Shown here piece by piece: positions 61,649-64,000 of a stretch of DNA of 64,000 nucleotides. Source of the stretch: Psychromonas sp. psych-6C06 (lineage in GTDB: Bacteria > Pseudomonadota > Gammaproteobacteria > Enterobacterales > Psychromonadaceae); contig NZ_PIZM01000006.1 in assembly GCF_002835465.1 (NCBI RefSeq), positions 1 through 64,000 on the forward strand, read 5' to 3'. How positions within the stretch are numbered: the first letter of the stretch is position 1; each line of letters begins with the position of its first letter. The translations under genes and the position numbers were made by a program. A model generated the notes under the pieces. It had not been told where the DNA came from and did not search any database. It was given only the letters and a program-made list of their open reading frames with translations.

Positions 61649-63111
61649 TAGCGCCTTCGAAGGTCATCAATTTAGTTGCCTTAATCGGTTTAGCATTGAT
61701 TTTCTTTATCAATGGCGCAGTTTTGCTTACCATTTTTGATGAGTGGAATAGCAACGGCCCCTTTAGCCATGGTTTTCTTGGTTTTGCAGTGGTGTTGTAT
61801 ATTTTATGGTTAAAGCGTGACTTTTTTCAAACTGCTACACATCAACCATCTATAGCTGCCACTGGCTTACTGCTATTAAGTGCATTTGGCTTGCTAGTTA
61901 GCCAGTTAGCGAGCGTGCAACAGCTTCAGCAGCTGATGTTATTTGCGCTGATGACTTCCTTCTTAATTAGTATTTATGGTTTTCGTCTTTTACGAGACCA
62001 GTTTTTCCCACTGCTAATGTTAGCGTTGATCTTGCCCGTCTGGAGTCTCTTTCAAACACCACTACGAGAGTTATCCACAATTGCCGGTGATATTGGCCCG
62101 AGTATTGTTGGTATTGAGGTATTACGTGACGGTTACCGACTCTCTACCTATGGCGGATTATTTGATGTTGAGCCTGCTTGTTCTGGCTTAGGGTTCTTTA
62201 TGGTTGGCGCGCTTTTTGCGGCTTGTGTGAGCTTCTTTAACCATCTTTCTCTGAAAAAGAGCATCCAATTTTTAGTAATTTGTCTCTGCTTTGCTATTTT
62301 TGCGAATTGGGTACGTATTATATTGATTATTATTGTGGGCAGTTATACTCACATGCAACACTTTATCGTACAGGATCACTTAACCTTTGGTTGGGCGGTC
62401 TTTGCTGTGTTCCTTGTGCCACTTATTTATCTATCGCGTCACTTCTTCGATAAGCCGATTGATGAGCAGGTTAAACCTGTAAAAACAACGAATCAGAATG
62501 TAGCGATCAATAAAAAACAGTTGTTATTTAGTTACTCCATCCTACTTGCTTTTATCTTTGCGAGTTACTGGATCCCATCGCGTTTCGATGCAAACTATCA
62601 ATTTAAAATGCCTGCATTAGAAGGGTATAACCTTGTTAGTACAAATAAAACATCAAGTCCCAATTGGAAGCCTCTCTCACATGGCGTGAGCTCTGAGAAC
62701 TTCAGTTTCTTTGTTAAGGGTGAGGTTGGGATTCAAACTTATCTGGCGAACTATGTTAAACAAAGCCAAGCGCATGAAATGATCTTTGTGGAAAATAAAC
62801 TGTTTGATAAACATCGCTGGTCAATTGTCGATCATGACTCTCTGTACCTTGATAACAGTGAAGTGAAGCTGTTTACCCTGAATCGCAGTGGCGAGCGAGG
62901 GCGTTTAATAGCCTATTGGTATGTTGTTAATGGAGTGCATACCAGCAGTAAAAAGTTAGCAAAGCTAGAGGAAGTGAAATCGGCGATTTTAGGCACGCCT
63001 GGTGCGACATTAATCGCATTCGCCATTGATTATCGAGCGGGTGGTCATGGTCAAGCTGTTACCCAGATACAACATTTCACACAAACATTTTTTAATCAGA
63101 TAGAGCAATAA
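61645..63111 (+). CDS. xrtA: Exosortase A (XrtA) with fused EpsI-like domain
   Basis: 488 aa. The exosortase domain (about 1-270) has eight or so membrane segments and the protease-type triad: C179 in VEPACSGLGFF, R224 in NWVRII and H245 in DHLTFGW. A soluble C-terminal part (about 305-488, after one more membrane segment near 285-303) resembles EpsI/DUF3485, as is common in XrtA. It should recognise VPEP/VPAP-type signals such as that of the PEP-CTERM protein at 30945-31511. It starts from TTG at 61645, overlapping the preceding stop. Confidence 0.93.
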   Translation: MIAPSKVINLVALIGLALIFFINGAVLLTIFDEWNSNGPFSHGFLGFAVVLYILWLKRDFFQTATHQPSIAATGLLLLSAFGLLVSQLASVQQLQQLMLFALMTSFLISIYGFRLLRDQFFPLLMLALILPVWSLFQTPLRELSTIAGDIGPSIVGIEVLRDGYRLSTYGGLFDVEPACSGLGFFMVGALFAACVSFFNHLSLKKSIQFLVICLCFAIFANWVRIILIIIVGSYTHMQHFIVQDHLTFGWAVFAVFLVPLIYLSRHFFDKPIDEQVKPVKTTNQNVAINKKQLLFSYSILLAFIFASYWIPSRFDANYQFKMPALEGYNLVSTNKTSSPNWKPLSHGVSSENFSFFVKGEVGIQTYLANYVKQSQAHEMIFVENKLFDKHRWSIVDHDSLYLDNSEVKLFTLNRSGERGRLIAYWYVVNGVHTSSKKLAKLEEVKSAILGTPGATLIAFAIDYRAGGHGQAVTQIQHFTQTFFNQIEQ

Positions 63112-63120
63112 GAGAACTTC

Positions 63121-64000
63121 ATGCAATCAATTACTTGGTACGTTAAACGCATTCAAATGATGTCACCTAAAGAGATCATCTGGCGTGTCACTTCACTCAC
63201 CGATGCATTTGTGGAGCGCGGGCGCGTGCAGTTTAACTTAGTGCCAACAGAGAAATATCAACCTTCTTACGATCCCGATGCTAATTTTGTTGGTGGATTC
63301 GAAGTGTTCACCGGCGAGGTAGAACAATTTCAAAATGAGTGGAAAAATGAACTTATCAAAAAGTCTGAGATGATTCTTGATCATAAACTGAGCTACTTTG
63401 ATCTAAAAGAGCACGATCTTGAAACACCTATCAATTGGCATAAAGATCATTCCGCGAATATATTTTCTAGCTTGAATCATATTGTTTCCGTAAATTATCG
63501 TGATTTTGCCAATAATGGCGACTGTAAGCTTGTGTGGGAGCCTAATCGCCATCATCAGCTAGTCGTTCTTGGCCGTGCGTATAAAGTCACTGGCGATACA
63601 AAATATGCGCAGGGTGTGATTGATCAGCTAACAGCATGGCTAGATGCAAATCCTTATGGCTATGGCATGAATTGGCGAAGCCCATTGGAGCTTGCTATTC
63701 GTTTAATCAGTTGGGTTTGGGCTATTGATTTAATTAAGGGCTCTGGACTTTTTGCAGGCGACATAAAAGCACGACTACTCAACAGTGTATTTCTACACTG
63801 TAGAGATGTTGACGGTAAGTATTCACAGGGGACTTCTGCGAATAACCACTTAGTGGGTGAGGCTGCCGGCGTTTATATCGCAGCTAGCTATTTCGATATG
63901 CTTACGGATGCACCACAATGGCAGGCGAGAAGTAAAGCGGTGCTTGAACGTGAGATTCAAGCACAAAGTTTTGCCGATGGCTGTACGAAAGAGCATGCTT
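63121..64000 (+). CDS. Heparinase II/III-like protein (partial, N-terminal)
   Basis: The reading frame is open from the ATG at 63121 to the window end (293 codons seen). It has MSPKEIIWRVTSLTDAF, WEPNRHHQLVVLGRAYKVTGD and GTSANNHLVGEAAG, as in the N-terminal alpha/alpha toroid of heparinase II/III family proteins found in XrtA loci. It follows xrtA by 9 bp. It may cut or modify the polymer. The catalytic beta-domain and the end of the gene lie beyond the window. Confidence 0.85.
   Translation, partial: MQSITWYVKRIQMMSPKEIIWRVTSLTDAFVERGRVQFNLVPTEKYQPSYDPDANFVGGFEVFTGEVEQFQNEWKNELIKKSEMILDHKLSYFDLKEHDLETPINWHKDHSANIFSSLNHIVSVNYRDFANNGDCKLVWEPNRHHQLVVLGRAYKVTGDTKYAQGVIDQLTAWLDANPYGYGMNWRSPLELAIRLISWVWAIDLIKGSGLFAGDIKARLLNSVFLHCRDVDGKYSQGTSANNHLVGEAAGVYIAASYFDMLTDAPQWQARSKAVLEREIQAQSFADGCTKEHA

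Overview
This is an AT-rich gammaproteobacterial chromosome segment. The hemCDXY order, gmk-rpoZ, nirBDC with an FNR-type site, acpH and the rRNA/tRNA sequences all fit a marine, Psychromonas/Shewanella-like organism; that placement is an inference. The left part (1-29 kb) is mainly core and accessory metabolism. The right part (about 29-64 kb, running off the end) is one large exopolysaccharide and exosortase A (XrtA/PEP-CTERM) locus.

Layout. 1-635: the tail of an rRNA operon (23S 3' end, two 5S genes, tRNA-Thr-GGT). 715-4711: hemCDXY, ending at a terminator. 4770-8129: an arsenate-type locus with a CDKN3-like phosphatase, a wrecked arsR, a GAPDH and the MFS exporter ArsJ. 8216-10564: a fused metal transporter with a long His-rich loop. 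10.9-12.7 kb: small genes (thioredoxin-fold protein, DUF1289, DUF523, two hypotheticals). 12.9-16.8 kb: nirBDC. 17-25.6 kb: housekeeping genes (EamA exporter, Ada-like repair protein, ypeA, yrbG, rpoZ, gmk, a kinase-fold phosphotransferase, an OmpA-family porin, acpH, a phosphoribosyltransferase), with several MITE-like repeats between them. 25.9-29.2 kb: an unknown protein, a TetR regulator, and an oxidoreductase-glycosyltransferase pair.

The polysaccharide locus starts with a class I cyclic-di-GMP riboswitch (about 29298-29392) in front of a secreted FN3 protein. Next come a PEP-CTERM protein with a good sigma-54 promoter and an FN3 lipoprotein. The minus-strand core is prsT, prsR, an outer-membrane protein, a BY-kinase-like ATPase, a chain-length protein, a Wza-like export lipoprotein, prsK and a deacetylase. 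Divergent from it are the sugar genes: WecG/TagA-type transferase, sulfotransferase, flippase, glycosyltransferases, CapK-like ligase, Wzy/ligase, acyltransferase and deacetylases, then xrtA and a heparinase-like gene cut by the window edge.

Working model (inference): PrsK/PrsR with sigma-54 switches on PEP-CTERM protein production. The Wza/Wzc-like proteins and the flippase/polymerase make and export a probably sulfated and acylated polysaccharide. XrtA sorts the PEP-CTERM protein. Cyclic-di-GMP separately controls a matrix protein next door through the riboswitch. The least explained items are the riboswitch-controlled protein with its duplicated GVWSHE domain, the ZIP/His-rich/permease fusion, and the kinase-like protein lacking its Walker A lysine.
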